From Dermacentor variabilis (lineage: Eukaryota > Arthropoda > Arachnida > Ixodida > Ixodidae), in NCBI RefSeq assembly GCF_050947875.1, contig NC_134571.1, positions 230,402,024-230,466,023 on the forward strand: 64,000 nucleotides of DNA, given 5' to 3'. Positions 13,039-22,574 of the stretch are shown here, one piece after another. The position numbers and the translations under genes are program-made. The notes under the pieces are model-generated. The model had not been told where the DNA came from. It did no database searches and saw only the letters and a program-made list of their open reading frames with translations. The first letter of the stretch is position 1. Each line of letters opens with the position of its first letter.

Positions 13039-14307
13039 CTACGCCCTGAGGCGCAGTGGACCCCCTAAATAATCTACTGCCCGACCTGCCAGGCGCCAGC
13101 CGATCTCGGCTCCTAGCCTTCCATTAAAGTGGATGCCATCTCGTGTAAATCCTCCGCCAAAGCCTGCTCTATGCACCTCTCTGTTTATGTCTGCCACTTC
13201 AAATCCTTTCTCCTGGCTTAGCTTTTTTATTTCACAATTTACAGCCACAACGTCCTTGGCAATTGCTCCGTTCCTTCCTTGCACCTCCGGCACTGTGCAT
13301 ACCACGATCTGGACTTGCTGTGCTATCGCCCTTAAATCGTCAACTCCCTCCGCTAATCTTTGCACTACTTTTGCAGCTTCACCATTCAACACATCATTTA
13401 GCCCCGCCGCTACCACTACCAAATTGCGCTCTGCAACATTCTCAGAAAGCTCGCTTTTTGTTTCTCTCAGTACTGCGTGCATTGTCCTGCCTGGGAACGT
13501 CCAGACTGCTACCCGCTTATCACCCTTTGCACGCTCCATTATATCTCTTTTGCACCTGCTCATATTTGAATCACCACCGATAAGTACTAGGGCATTCTTT
13601 CCCTCCCTCCTAACTTCCAGGTTGTGCTTATCATTGACTATGAGCTCATTCCTTGGGGTTAGCTTGTTCCCCTCCTCTCCTCGCGCTCGCTGGCGCCCCT
13701 GTGGCTGCAGCGTCGCCTCCCGCGGGGCGTGTTGCGCTGCTTCGCTATAACTACGCCGATTCACCGGCGGCGAGCTGACTACCGCTTGCTCTGCCACCCT
13801 GCCCCCGACTTCGCATGTAGGGTCTACCCTACTTTCTGTGCTTTTGCCACCGGCTTGGTGTCCCGATCCATCATTCTCCGCTGCGCTCGTCTCAAGCGCA
13901 TCGAGACGCCTATGTAGTTCTTCTCTCCTTTCCCTCTTTTCTCCAAGCTCGGCCACGGTTCTTACTAATTGCGCGGCCTGCACCGCTTCCACCTTGACCA
14001 ACTCGGCGACTTTCGCCTGCTAAGCTAACCGCCTCTCCCGCTCCTCCCTCAGGTCTGCTTTCAGCTCCTCGAACGTGGCTGTCCAATTTCCTTCCAGTTT
14101 TTGGACTGCTTCCCTGACCCCTTCGCACAGCCTGCACGTAAAGCTAGACTCCTCCGCGTCTGCTAAGCTCTGGAAACTGGTCTCGTCGAGGGAGCACCAG
14201 CGCAGGCACTCGTCGCACTGCACTTGCTCCGCGTCCCCCGCGGCCTTCCCTTTCTTTGGTTTCATCGCTAGGCCTACGTCCTTAGGCTCAACGAGCACGT
14301 CCGCCAA
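13039..14307 (-). pseudogene. LINE ORF1: PHD-like finger + SGNH esterase, split by an amber stop
   Basis: From the ATG at 14307 the frame encodes MADVLVEPKDVGL, a zinc finger with CDECLRWC and FTCRLC (PHD-like, residues about 30-65), and a helical linker. A TAG stop follows at 14020-14022. The same frame continues and encodes an SGNH hydrolase: GGDSN carries the nucleophile Ser, GLNDVLNG is the G-x-N-D block, and DGIHFN is the D-x-x-H block. It ends at 13039. PHD + esterase ORF1 proteins are known from CR1-clade LINEs, where membrane or lipid interaction has been proposed. All three esterase blocks look preserved, so the stop is probably recent. Confidence 0.8.
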
Positions 14308-14407
14308 ATCACTTCGAAGAGCTAGCTGAGATAGTTAAATAGGCCTATCAAATAGGTCCCGCCTAGCACCTAGGCCTAACGAGGGAAACCGCCAGACCTA
14401 GACAAAG

Positions 14408-14723
14408 CCGCACTCTAAGAACAGTTTACACCCTTTGGCTTGCCCCTTCTGCCACACAAAGATAATCGTCATCTGCCTTGATGCGTTTCCTTTCTTTATC
14501 GCTGCAAGCCCGGAACTTTCCAGCGACGAACGGCACGCGCGTTATCAGAAGGGGCACTACAAAGAGTGTAAACTCTTCTATGCTGATAACGCGCGTGCCA
14601 TTCGTTACTGGAAAGTTCTGGGCTCGCAGCGATAAAGAAAGGAAACGCATCAAGGCAGATGACGATTATCTTTGTGTGGCAGAAGGGGCAAGCCAAAGGG
14701 TGTAAACTGTTCTTAGAGTGCGG
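14408..14723. mobile_element. 316-bp near-perfect palindromic (hairpin) element
   Basis: The sequence reads CCGCACTCTAAGAACAG at the left end and the exact inverse at the right end. Most of the roughly 150-bp arms pair: the left arm runs through tttacaccctttggcttgcc, gataatcgtcatctgccttg and cgaacggcacgcgcgttatc. The loop near 14550-14580 holds a smaller inverted repeat. This is a MITE or foldback structure that could form a long hairpin in RNA or single-stranded DNA. No target duplication is clear. Confidence 0.85.
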
Positions 14724-15205
14724 TACGTTTACCACGCTTACCACGATTTCAAAATTTGCGCTCCTGCTCCATGCAAAATAAAACACTTCAAAAACATCAG
14801 CTAATAAGAAGAAAAAAGAGTACTTAGCTACGAACGAAGTCGCTGAAGCCTCGACACAGGAGCGTCCGCACGCCCAATTTCTATTTAAATGCAAAAAAAC
14901 CAGCAAATAAAAACAGAAGCAAGCTCAAAGCATGCACAAAAACTTATGATTTCGTCGTCGCCACGGAGCCCTGAAAAGCACGTCCATCCGCCACAAAATC
15001 CAAACCGGAACTAGCTGGCTGCCGTCTGGCTGCCAGAACTCAATACTAGCAGACGACGCCAGGAGCGTGGTGACGACGCGGCCGCGGCAACTCCGCTCGA
15101 TTTCGCAGAAAATAGAGTCCTGGAACATTCCGCATATACTGTTCGACAAGCCTGCAGACTCGTATTTTGAAAATTCGAGCATAGAAAGTCGGCTGACAGC
15201 GCCAA
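14724..15205. other. Unannotated flank, CpG-rich at 15050-15110
   Basis: I see no gene. The stretch around 15050-15110 is CpG-rich (cgcggccgcggc) and lies directly left of the Merlin insertion. With 16908-17332 it may have formed one host promoter/5' region before Merlin inserted (inference). Confidence 0.4.
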
Positions 15206-15806
15206 GTTGCCTTGGTAACACTGAACTTAGTGTCACACATTACTTCCCCCCTTTTTCTGGCTTCTGGATTGGATTGGCGCGGCTCGCTACGTGCTTACGC
15301 GTGCTTTTCTGAGCGCAGATTGATGTGCGCCTGGTTTCTGCACTAGGCTTTTATACAGTCGCTTTTTCGAGCGCAGATTGATGTGCGTCTGGTTTGTGCA
15401 CTGCGCTTTTATACGATCGCTTGTCGCTGCTTTCCTTTTCTCTGGCTTGAATCGGTGCGGCTTGGTGCAGGCGCGCATACTTGGTGTGCGCCTGCTTTTT
15501 TTTTTTTTTTTTTTTTTTTTTTGCGCTGGTCTTCGAACACATCGCTCGCTGCTCGCGCTTATATATAAGGAAGTGCTGCGCCGCGGGCGTAGCGTGTATG
15601 TAAGCGCGCCAGAAAACTGCGCCTTGTTTTCCATTACTTTGTCATGTACCTTACCACTGGGTAGCGCCGAGCGATCGCTTCTAACAAACGCAGAAATGAG
15701 TCTTTTCAGCGCGTGTGGCCATTAATTGACTCCCACCACAGCCATGTGAGGTGCGACTCCAGCAGCGGTGCAGTTACCCTGCAGCCGGTGGAGAGGAGGT
15801 GGCGCT

Positions 15807-15870
15807 TCAGTTTATTAACTTGCTAGTTTTTGCGTGTGAACGCCCGTGATAGCTCGTGAGGTCGTGCGGG
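15807..15870 (-). pseudogene. Inverted copy of the Merlin transposase C-terminus in the left arm
   Basis: On the minus strand the left arm encodes AITGVHTQKLAS, matching the PITGVHMQKMES block of the transposase at about 16259-16290 on the plus strand. The inverted arms therefore include coding sequence, which ordinary Merlin terminal repeats do not. Confidence 0.7.
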
Positions 15871-15892
15871 ACGAGCTGCTGGCGCGACACCC

Positions 15893-16300
15893 ACTCGGTG
15901 GCCCCGAAGGATTGTGCAAATTGATGAATGCCTCCTTCGCGGCAAGCGAAAACACAATCGAGGCCACCTGATGACGGGCGACAAGGTTCCGCCGAGCCGG
16001 CAAAATCACGGCGGCATTGCAGACCTTGGACCATGGGTATTCGGCATGACCTGCGTGACCACCGGGCAGTTCCGAAGGTCGACAGACGAGACGCGGCGAC
16101 GCTAGGCCCCATTATTGCAGTCAACGTTGAACCGGGGACCACCATCCACAGTGATGAATGGGCCGCATACAACTGCATCCCGAACTTAGTGGATGCTAAC
16201 GGATTGAGCCTCAATCTGCAATGGGAAACTAAACCAGACAGCATGAAATTTGTGGACCCGATCACGGGCGTTCACATGCAAAAAATGGAAAGTTATTGGC
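15893..16300 (+). pseudogene. Merlin (IS1595/ISXO2-like) transposase fragment
   Basis: Reading frame 2 from about 15893 gives GGPRRIVQIDECLL then RKHNRG and GPWVFGM. After a frameshift, frame 1 gives PIIAVNVEPGTTIHSDEWAAY and then FVDPITGVHMQKMESYW. These are the successive blocks of the IS1595-type DDE domain: the first Asp is in IDE, the second in HSDEW, and the final Glu in MESYW. The N-terminal zinc/HTH part and a continuous frame are missing, so no active enzyme is made. Its cut-and-paste role is known from the family, not shown here. Confidence 0.8.
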
Positions 16301-16907
16301 ATGCAGAAAGTGAAGCGCCACCTCCTCTCCGCCTGGAGTCGCACCTCACATGGCTGTGTTGGGTAGTCAATTAATGGCCACACGCGCTGCAAAGACTCAT
16401 TTCTGCGTTTGTTAGAAGCGATAGCTCGGCGCTACCCAGTGTGAAGGTACATGACAAAGTAATGAAAAACAAAGTGCAGTGTTCTGACCCTTTGCTTTTG
16501 TATGAATGTTTCCCGGCATTGCTGCGCGCTTACGTACACGGTATGCCAGCGGCGCAGCGTTTTCTTAAATATAAGCGCGAGCAGCGAACGATGTGTTCAA
16601 AGACCAGCGCAAGAAAGCAGGCGCACACCAAATATGCGCGCCTGCACCTAGCCGCGCCGAATCAAACCAGAGAAAAGGAAAGCAGCGACAAGCGATCGTA
16701 TAACAGCCTAGTGCAAAAACCAGACGCACACCAATCTGCGCTCGGAAAAGTGATGGTGTAAATATATAGTGCAGAAACCAGGCGCGCATCAATCTGCGCT
16801 TGAAAAAGCGCGCGCAAGCACGTAGCGAGCCGCGCCAATCCAATCCAGAAGCCAAAGGAGAAGGGGGAAGTAATGTGTGACACTAAGTTCAGTGTTACCG
16901 TTGCCTT

Positions 16908-17332
16908 CACGTAGCGAGCGCGCGTGCGGCACGACAGCGCAGTCGCGGAATCCCCCGTAGGCCGCCGCACGTGAGAGAGCGCAAGTTAAAATAAGACCTG
17001 TGTTCAGTGGAATGTGACGTGACGGTGCTGCTTTAATCGGTCGGCTGGTTACTTGTGAACGGCGTATTAGCATAGCTCTGCTTACCGGTTGCGATGCCTG
17101 CGCTAGTGGACATCCGCACTTGATCTGACACCTGACGCAGTGCTGGCAAGACACGACGTTCGCAACGTACGGCCAACGCCCTCGTATCTACACGACCAGC
17201 CGACCGTGCTGCCATCTATCCGCCTGGATGATTGTTCCGAGGCGTGCCGTTTGACGAGTTTTCGCGCGGAACAGACAAGTACAACGCAACCGTTCCGGCT
17301 ATGCTTGTTGTGACTGGTCTCAAGCTGCCGTG
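16908..17332 (+). other. Probable 5' UTR / promoter region of a host gene
   Basis: This GC-rich, CpG-rich stretch lies between the Merlin target duplication and the ATG at 17333. It carries no repeat that I recognise and no obvious TATA box. It is assigned only by its position upstream of a signal-peptide exon. The transcription start cannot be placed from the sequence. Confidence 0.4.
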
Positions 17333-17387
17333 ATGAAGATGGTGCTACTGAATTTGGGCATCGTGCTGCTGGTCATGTGCCATGTCG
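17333..17387 (+). CDS. Candidate first coding exon of a secreted or membrane host protein (signal peptide)
   Basis: ATG at 17333 opens MKMVLLNLGIVLLVMCHVG, a short basic start followed by about 14 hydrophobic residues, the form of a eukaryotic signal peptide. The exon ends at 17387, directly before a strong 5' splice donor, GTAAGT, at 17388. The 55 coding bases leave phase 1. The frame stays open beyond the donor, but it runs through a G homopolymer and palindromic intron-like sequence and shows no domain, so splicing at 17387 is more likely. Downstream exons are not visible here; the next few kilobases look intronic. The gene cannot be named. Confidence 0.5.
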
Positions 17388-18730
17388 GTAAGTGGGACGC
17401 CGCGGTCTTCGCGTCACGGACGCGTTTCCGAACATCCACACATTCCTTTTGGTATGGGCGCAGAGCCATCACAGTCCGTTTGCTGCACGGTCTGAGCACT
17501 GCTGGCACGTTTGTCTTCTCAAACTTGCCTGATATCGTTTCGAGTACGTTCCCAAAGTGTAGTTCGTACGCGCGTATGTGGTGCAGATTTTCGAGTGGCC
17601 AGCGACTTTTTCCGGTTGAAGTGGTGGTGGGGGGGGGGGGGGGGGGAACAGTCGTGTGTGTCCCAGTGCACTTTCGATCGCGATCGAGCGCCGTCGGGAT
17701 GGAATTTCTCAACAGCGATCGGCTCCCTTCCGCAGCTTGCTCAAAGAATCTAGTCGCGATCGAGAAGTTCGACTCCTACAGGACTCGATCGCGATCGAAA
17801 ATGAACCTGTGACACGATCGACGTTCGCTTGATTACATGTACATCTCAGTTTGAAATTTTTGTGCTATATTGGATATTTAACTGAGTGCCGACACTTTAT
17901 GACGAAAGGTTGGTACAAAATATCAGTTCAAATATGCATATGTTGTATTTATTTAATGCTAACGGCAATAATTAAGTGATGTTAATGCCAGGAACAATGC
18001 TCATCCCCATGACATTCCGCACTGCTTCATTTGCCCGTCAGTAACGTGAAAGCTAATTAGCAAGCCTTAATTCACTAGCCTTCCGAAGCTTGCTGATAGT
18101 CAAGGGCGTATAGCCAGAGGAGGCGGACGCCGGACACGTTCCTCCACCCCCCTTTTTATCCTAGTAGGTTTCTTCTTTCATTCCCCCCCCCCCCCCCTTC
18201 TTATCCTAGTAGGTTTCTTATTTCATGTTTCAGGGGTTTAGGGGAAGGGCTGGTCTGGTGGCGTACAGAAAAAATATTGGGGCGGGTGAAGGGGAGGCAG
18301 AGCGCCCGGTCCCCCCCCCCCCCATCCCCCTCGAACTTTCTCTGTGCTTGCATCCCTGGCATAAACTAAATCAATGTGCGACAACCCCTGCCTGTCTCAC
18401 CTTCCTCTCCCAGTAAGTTGAGCCCACCTCGAAAAAGAATTGCTGTCTACGTCACTGCTCATAGTTGCTTACAAACAAACCGCTATTGATTGCCGCTTTC
18501 AGCATTTTTACACATAATGCCAGCATGATGGTTGAAGTAGTATTGTCACTGTATGTATGTTTCCTTCATTTTTCATGCCCACTGTGACTGTTCACTACAG
18601 CGTGGCCTGCCAACTCGCCTATCACTGTCATTCTTGTCGGGTAAAAAATAAAAGATGTACATATCTGTGACAAACTTGACAATCCGTGTTACCTCATAAT
18701 AGCTGTCAGTTGGGCGTGTCGGTAAATGTT
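17388..18730. other. Intron-like stretch with homopolymers and palindromes
   Basis: No coding sequence is supported. It includes an 18-base G run (17629-17646), a 15-base C run (18183-18197), a shorter C run near 18310, and CGATCG-rich inverted repeats (17672-17800). Confidence 0.5.
17672..17800. repeat. 17-bp exact inverted repeat of CGATCGCGATCG type
   Basis: TTTCGATCGCGATCGAG at 17672-17688 is matched by its exact inverse at 17784-17800. Further CGATCG or TCGCGA motifs lie between and after them. This may be a small MITE or a cluster of palindromic binding sites; the sequence alone does not decide. Confidence 0.6.
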
Positions 18731-19364
18731 CATGATGGAAAAGTGCTGCTAAAACAGAGACTTAGGAAGAAAGAACACAGGACAAAGCACTACTAGCAGC
18801 TGGAAACTTCATTTATGAAAGGTGTTCTTATATACAGAATGAACGTACGTCACCATGAAGCCACTATCATTGAAAACCAGAATGCAACGTGAGATATCAA
18901 GTCCAAAATACAATGGCCCCTGTCACGTTTTTTTCCAAAAAAGCAACTTCGTACTTTGGAAGACTAGATGGCTGGCTAACACAGCCATCCCCACCGTTCC
19001 TAATGTTATAGGCTTCAGTGATCTCTTTTACGGATCACTTTGCGTGCGTGTCAGTGATAACCGTGGCATCAAATTTAGGTTTGCATGTGTATTTGCTACA
19101 GTGCATTGCTAAATACGAGTGCTGTGCCCCTTTCAGAGAACTTTGATGTTTGCGAAGGCAAACGTTCAGGCATCGGCCCGTCTGGCTGACGCATTTCTTT
19201 CCTCATTTGAAAGTAATACTGTATGCACCATCTTTTATGCACTAAACCAGTTTCATTCATTCTGCATATAAAAGCACCTTTCCTAAATATAATTTCCAGT
19301 TGCTAGTAGTGCTTTGTCCTGTATTCTTTCTAAGTCTCCATTTTAGCAGCGCTTTTCCATCATG
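18731..19364 (-). mobile_element. Penelope-like element remnant (endonuclease tail) with inverted flanks
   Basis: Roughly 115 bp at 18731-18848 recur inverted at 19240-19364 (shared core aggacaaagcactactagca). Between them, the minus strand of about 18918-19062 encodes VITDTHAK, a stop, then SVKEITEAYNIRNGGDGCVS and YEVAFLEK. This resembles the C-terminal end of the GIY-YIG endonuclease domain of Penelope-like retroelements, whose ends often carry inverted partial repeats. The RT is absent. I recognise the family by pattern only. Confidence 0.55.
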
Positions 19365-20246
19365 AATATTACCTCACTTCGCTTTCACTCAGGAGGGGAA
19401 GAGGGGGGATGAGCAAGGTAAGTAGGTGTTGCATGAACATTGCTGTTTATAAAAACGCCCTCATGCACAGGAAGCTAAGCATTTGATAAAATTGCTTGTC
19501 TGGTTGGGCTAATTAATTAAGTTAATGACAACTCCAGCCCAAAATGTTGGATTTATCATGGGGCCAACTTGGATCCTTCCTCTTGGGTTAAATGATGAAT
19601 TGCAATGGAATGCAGCCTCCTCCCCCTGTTATTGAGATCTTCTATGGAGTTGCCACTCTTAAGGAACCTTATTATATCATTTTATGTCGCTGGAGGTCTC
19701 CTGAAAAGAAGAGTGCCACATAACTGAAGTCGTGTAATATGTAGAGGAGAAGGCATTTCTGTGTTCTCGTAGCACAAGTCCATGAACCCTAGTAGTGATG
19801 GTAAATAACTGAAAAATTATTGATGTGTAAGTTTTATCAAATTACTATTTCCTGAAAGCATAAGCTATTGATTATGCTCAAAAGATCATTACCCTCACTC
19901 CATGTAGAGTTGGAGGCCGAAGCTCTGACCTCTGTAAAAGGTTCCTCTCTGCAGACCTGCACAAACAAGGTACCAAGGAGATGCTAAAAAATTTTACAGA
20001 ATATGTCTACAACAATGCTCCACAACATATGGCTTGCGGGCCATATGTGGCCCATGAGCAAATTTTTTTGTTTACACTACCATGGTTTGTTGGTGCTGTA
20101 ATCGGAGCATGAACATGCGAGGGGAAAGAAGATAATTCTCTTGCTAAAAAGAATACTACATGACATGAACTGCTGGTGGCGTTAGGCATATTAAAACAAA
20201 CAGAAAATTTTTTGGCAGCAAATATGGCACATGGCCATTAAATGTA
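19365..20246. other. Intron-like sequence without recognisable features
   Basis: AT-rich and non-coding by eye. It includes a short palindromic patch near 20028-20060 (catatggcttgcgggccatatg). Confidence 0.4.
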
Positions 20247-20763
20247 CAGTTGAAACTCGATTTCACGAAGTGATGACCATATTCGAATTATTTAGTTAAA
20301 TCGGCAGTTCGTAAAATCGAGAAAAGAATTTTTCGGTCTTTCGAAATCTAAAATTGTAACTTAGCGACATGCAAAAGCTACAGCGGTATTGTATTTGCCA
20401 CTAATCCAGCCATCTGTTACATAAACCATGAAATAACGAGAGCGACTACTGCCACTCATATCGTGGCGGTGTTGAGTCTGCTGTTCCGCGCATGGGCAAG
20501 GCGTGCAGCCTCGTCAAAATAAAGCTGGGGCCATGACCATGGTGCCTAGATGTTTTAACGCGATAGCTTTAGAGCGCACGCTTGAAGAAAAACCCATCTG
20601 TGTCAAAAGTGGAAAGAAATCACTGCTTTTTTTTACTCATTTATTTCAGGGAAAACTTCGTTGGAAAACATTGAACCCTATGGATACCTGCTGGGGGATG
20701 GAAATTTCTTCGTTAGATTGGGAACTTCGTAAAATCGGGTTTCGTTGGAGCGAGTTTTAACTG
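20247..20763. mobile_element. pogo/Tigger-like MITE with TA target duplication
   Basis: The left end is CAGTTGAAACTCGATTTCACGAAGT. The right end is its imperfect inverse, finishing CGAGTTTTAACTG. TA dinucleotides flank both sides (20245-20246 and 20764-20765). Terminal CAGT...AACTCG repeats with TA duplications are typical of pogo/Tigger-group Tc1-mariner elements. The 517-bp body encodes no transposase, so it is non-autonomous. Confidence 0.7.
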
Positions 20764-20812
20764 TATTTGTTAAGTTAGCAGCGTGGCTCACCTTTCAACA
20801 CATTATTGGCTC

Positions 20813-22065
20813 AGAGAGAGAGAGAAAACAGACTTTACTAATTACAAAAAGAAAAAAAAATCACTGACGATTACGATACTTCCTAATGTAAAATTTGACT
20901 GCAGCTCTATACGTGTTTTCATTTCGTGATATATTGGCTGGCACTGACCATCTGTCTTGTGCGGCACATTGCAAACAGAGCGAAGTGTGACTTGACTGCC
21001 TCACTAATCAGGAGACCGAGAGGCAGTGCATGGGTGACGCGTGGGCGCGATTCACAGCAGCTTTTGCAAACAGGCCTCTGCGCATGCAGTGCTTTGTTGG
21101 CACGCGCTTGCCGCATGCCATCTGTGAACAGACGACGGTGCACTACACTGGCACCATCTCGTAGTGGTCGTCACCGCAGAGTCTGTCTTGCACAGTACTA
21201 TGCTTGTTCTCATGCTTTCGCCATACCCTCCTCCTCCACTTTCCGCCTTGCTGCACCTTCCTTCTCCACACTTTCCTTGTCACACTCTCTTCTCTATCGC
21301 TGTCTTTCATTCCCGATTGCGCTCCACATTTGTTAGGTTACGCTGATGCATGCTGAGGAATGCTGATGCTCAATGCAGGAACAGGCGCCTAAGAGCTGTG
21401 CTCTAAAAATAGAACCCTAGTTTGGGCTTATGCATTGTCTCTTCGGGCGGCTAGACCAATCTTCATGATAAGCATGGTCAGTGGCTGCATACTTTGAGAA
21501 CGGGGGTCAGTCATCCACCCCCCCAAGATTGTTGGACATTGTTTAGATGGTATGGTGGCCAGGCATTCCTGCATAGCAACACAGCTTCCCGGACAATCCC
21601 ATAAAGTGCCCACATTTTGTGGGATTGTCCGGGAAGCCGCCACTTCCCGAACAAGTGGGTTGTCCAGGCTTCCCCTGTATGTTGTGTAAGAAGTGGGGTG
21701 TTGGCAAGGAGTGTGCCTGTGCCAGCATCCACAGCATTGCTTCCAGTCTTGTCATGTCTGGTGCAGGTTCTAAGTAGAGCATGGTGTTCTTTCGTAGCTT
21801 GTCTAGTCTGTCTCTCCAGTCTAGCCACACGAGAGTTAGATTTTCTTTGGGTTCCACTGGCTCCAGGCATCACAGAGCAGGCCTGAAGATGGCATGTAGC
21901 CATCTCATTCCCCCTAATTCTTGCGTGACCAGGAATCCATTGCACCCTGGCTGTATTGTTTGAATGTCTTCTGAATTGTTCACACAGTATGTGGTGTAAG
22001 TTTGGCTCAGAGTCCATAATTGAATCGAACATGCACTTGCTCGATATGTTTCAATTGAATGATGG
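20813..22065 (-). mobile_element. RNase H-bearing LINE (I-like), 3'-terminal fragment
   Basis: The minus strand encodes an RNase H-like end (21511-22032). The element may run to the (CT)n tail at 20813-20830, preceded by TAGTAAAGTCTG on the coding strand. The 5' truncation is near 22065, beside the SINE tail. Whether 20850-21400 is its 3' UTR or a separate repeat is unclear. Confidence 0.55.
21511..22032 (-). pseudogene. LINE RNase H / C-terminal domain fragment
   Basis: The frame contains VQWIPGHARIRGNEMA, the conserved W-I/V-P-G-H-x-G-I-x-G-N-E block of RNase H domains in LINE polyproteins. A basic helical region follows, then (in a shifted frame) GGFPDNPTKCGH, the remains of a C-terminal finger. 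The upstream RNase H aspartates are eroded. At least one frameshift is present. Confidence 0.65.
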
Positions 22066-22097
22066 CTGAGGTGGTGCCTGTGAACAGATACTTTTGT

Positions 22098-22449
22098 TTC
22101 ATCATCATCATCAGCCTGGTTACGCCCACTGCAGGGCAAAGGCCTCTCCCATACTTCTCCAACAACCCCGGTCATGTACTAATTGTGGTTATGCCGTGCC
22201 TGCAAACTGTTCGTATAGGAGGTTGTGGCCAAGTACTGCATCAGGGTGGCCAATCCTGCTCTGGTGAGGGAGTGCGTTACCGGTTCTGGTCACCGGGATC
22301 AGGCCACACTCCAGGCCTGTTTGTGCAATTTTATCAACATGCGGATTTTTTTTTTTTAATCCGGTGGAAAATTGCCGGCACCGGGATTCGAACCACGGAC
22401 CTCTTGCACGCGAGGCGGGTGTTCTACCTCTACGCCACCGCTGCTTGGT
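22098..22449 (-). mobile_element. tRNA-derived SINE (Ruka-like) with an RTE/BovB-type tail
   Basis: On the minus strand the head reads TGGCGTAGAGGTAGAACACC (A box) then GGTTCGAATCC (B box), the two parts of a polymerase III tRNA-type promoter. A body with a T/A run follows (22345-22358). The last 110-130 bp match the 3' end of the RTE fragment at 27270-27417 and finish in a GAT repeat. The tick SINE Ruka is tRNA-derived; calling this Ruka-like is from memory and not checked. RTE machinery would recognise the shared tail. Confidence 0.75.
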
Positions 22450-22574
22450 TGATAAAAACTGAATACAAGGAAGAGGTTGAGGACGCATGAGGGGGGTGAA
22501 GGCTCATGCTAGCGCCATTTTAGCAGTTGGATCAATAAACTGTATCCGATGGACATCAGTCTTTGTCTTCAACA
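22450..22574 (+). repeat. BEL 5' LTR
   Basis: TGATAAAAACTGAATACAAG...GTCTTCAACA, 125 bp, matches 53589-53709. The shared part includes agcagttggatcaataaac, which has an AATAAA polyadenylation signal. It abuts the SINE head at 22449; no clean target duplication with the 3' end is apparent. Confidence 0.75.

Larger units (their letters stand above)
9602..14407 (-). mobile_element. Full-length CR1/L2-type LINE, copy 3, with PHD-esterase ORF1
   Basis: This is the only full-length copy: (GGAT)n 3' tail at 9602-9620, 3' UTR, ORF2 (9762-12985), a 53-bp spacer, ORF1 (13039-14307), and a short 5' UTR reaching the hairpin element at 14408. An ORF1 combining a PHD-like zinc finger with an SGNH esterase is a known signature of CR1/L2 LINEs. 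The APE endonuclease, RT and CCHC tail of ORF2 agree. It is inactive: an amber stop in ORF1, plus a frameshift near 12776, a TAA at 12631-12633 and a 2-bp deletion near 10458 in ORF2. The exact 5' end is uncertain. Confidence 0.85.
15214..16899 (+). mobile_element. Merlin-type DNA transposon with long inverted arms and 8-bp TSD
   Basis: The ends are inverted repeats beginning GGTAACACTGAACTTAGTGT (left) and its inverse (right). They are flanked by identical 8-bp duplications GTTGCCTT at 15206-15213 and 16900-16907. The arms are long: 15214-~15870 pairs imperfectly with ~16240-16899. The core encodes an IS1595/Merlin-like DDE transposase fragment. An 8-9-bp duplication is characteristic of the Merlin superfamily, so structure and protein agree. 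The left arm contains an inverted copy of the transposase 3' end, so this is a foldback derivative. It also contains a T-run at 15488-15522. Confidence 0.85.

Noticed and set aside
13133..13750. 205-codon plus-strand open frame
   Set aside because: It is antisense to LINE ORF1; its Ser/Pro/Thr-rich translation is a shadow of that gene.
17330..17812. 160-codon read-through frame from the signal-peptide ATG
   Set aside because: It crosses a GTAAGT donor, an 18-G run and a palindromic repeat. The part after residue 19 shows no domain.
22380..22449. Functional tRNA gene
   Set aside because: A and B boxes are present, but the head is fused to a SINE body and RTE-like tail and the acceptor arm does not pair.
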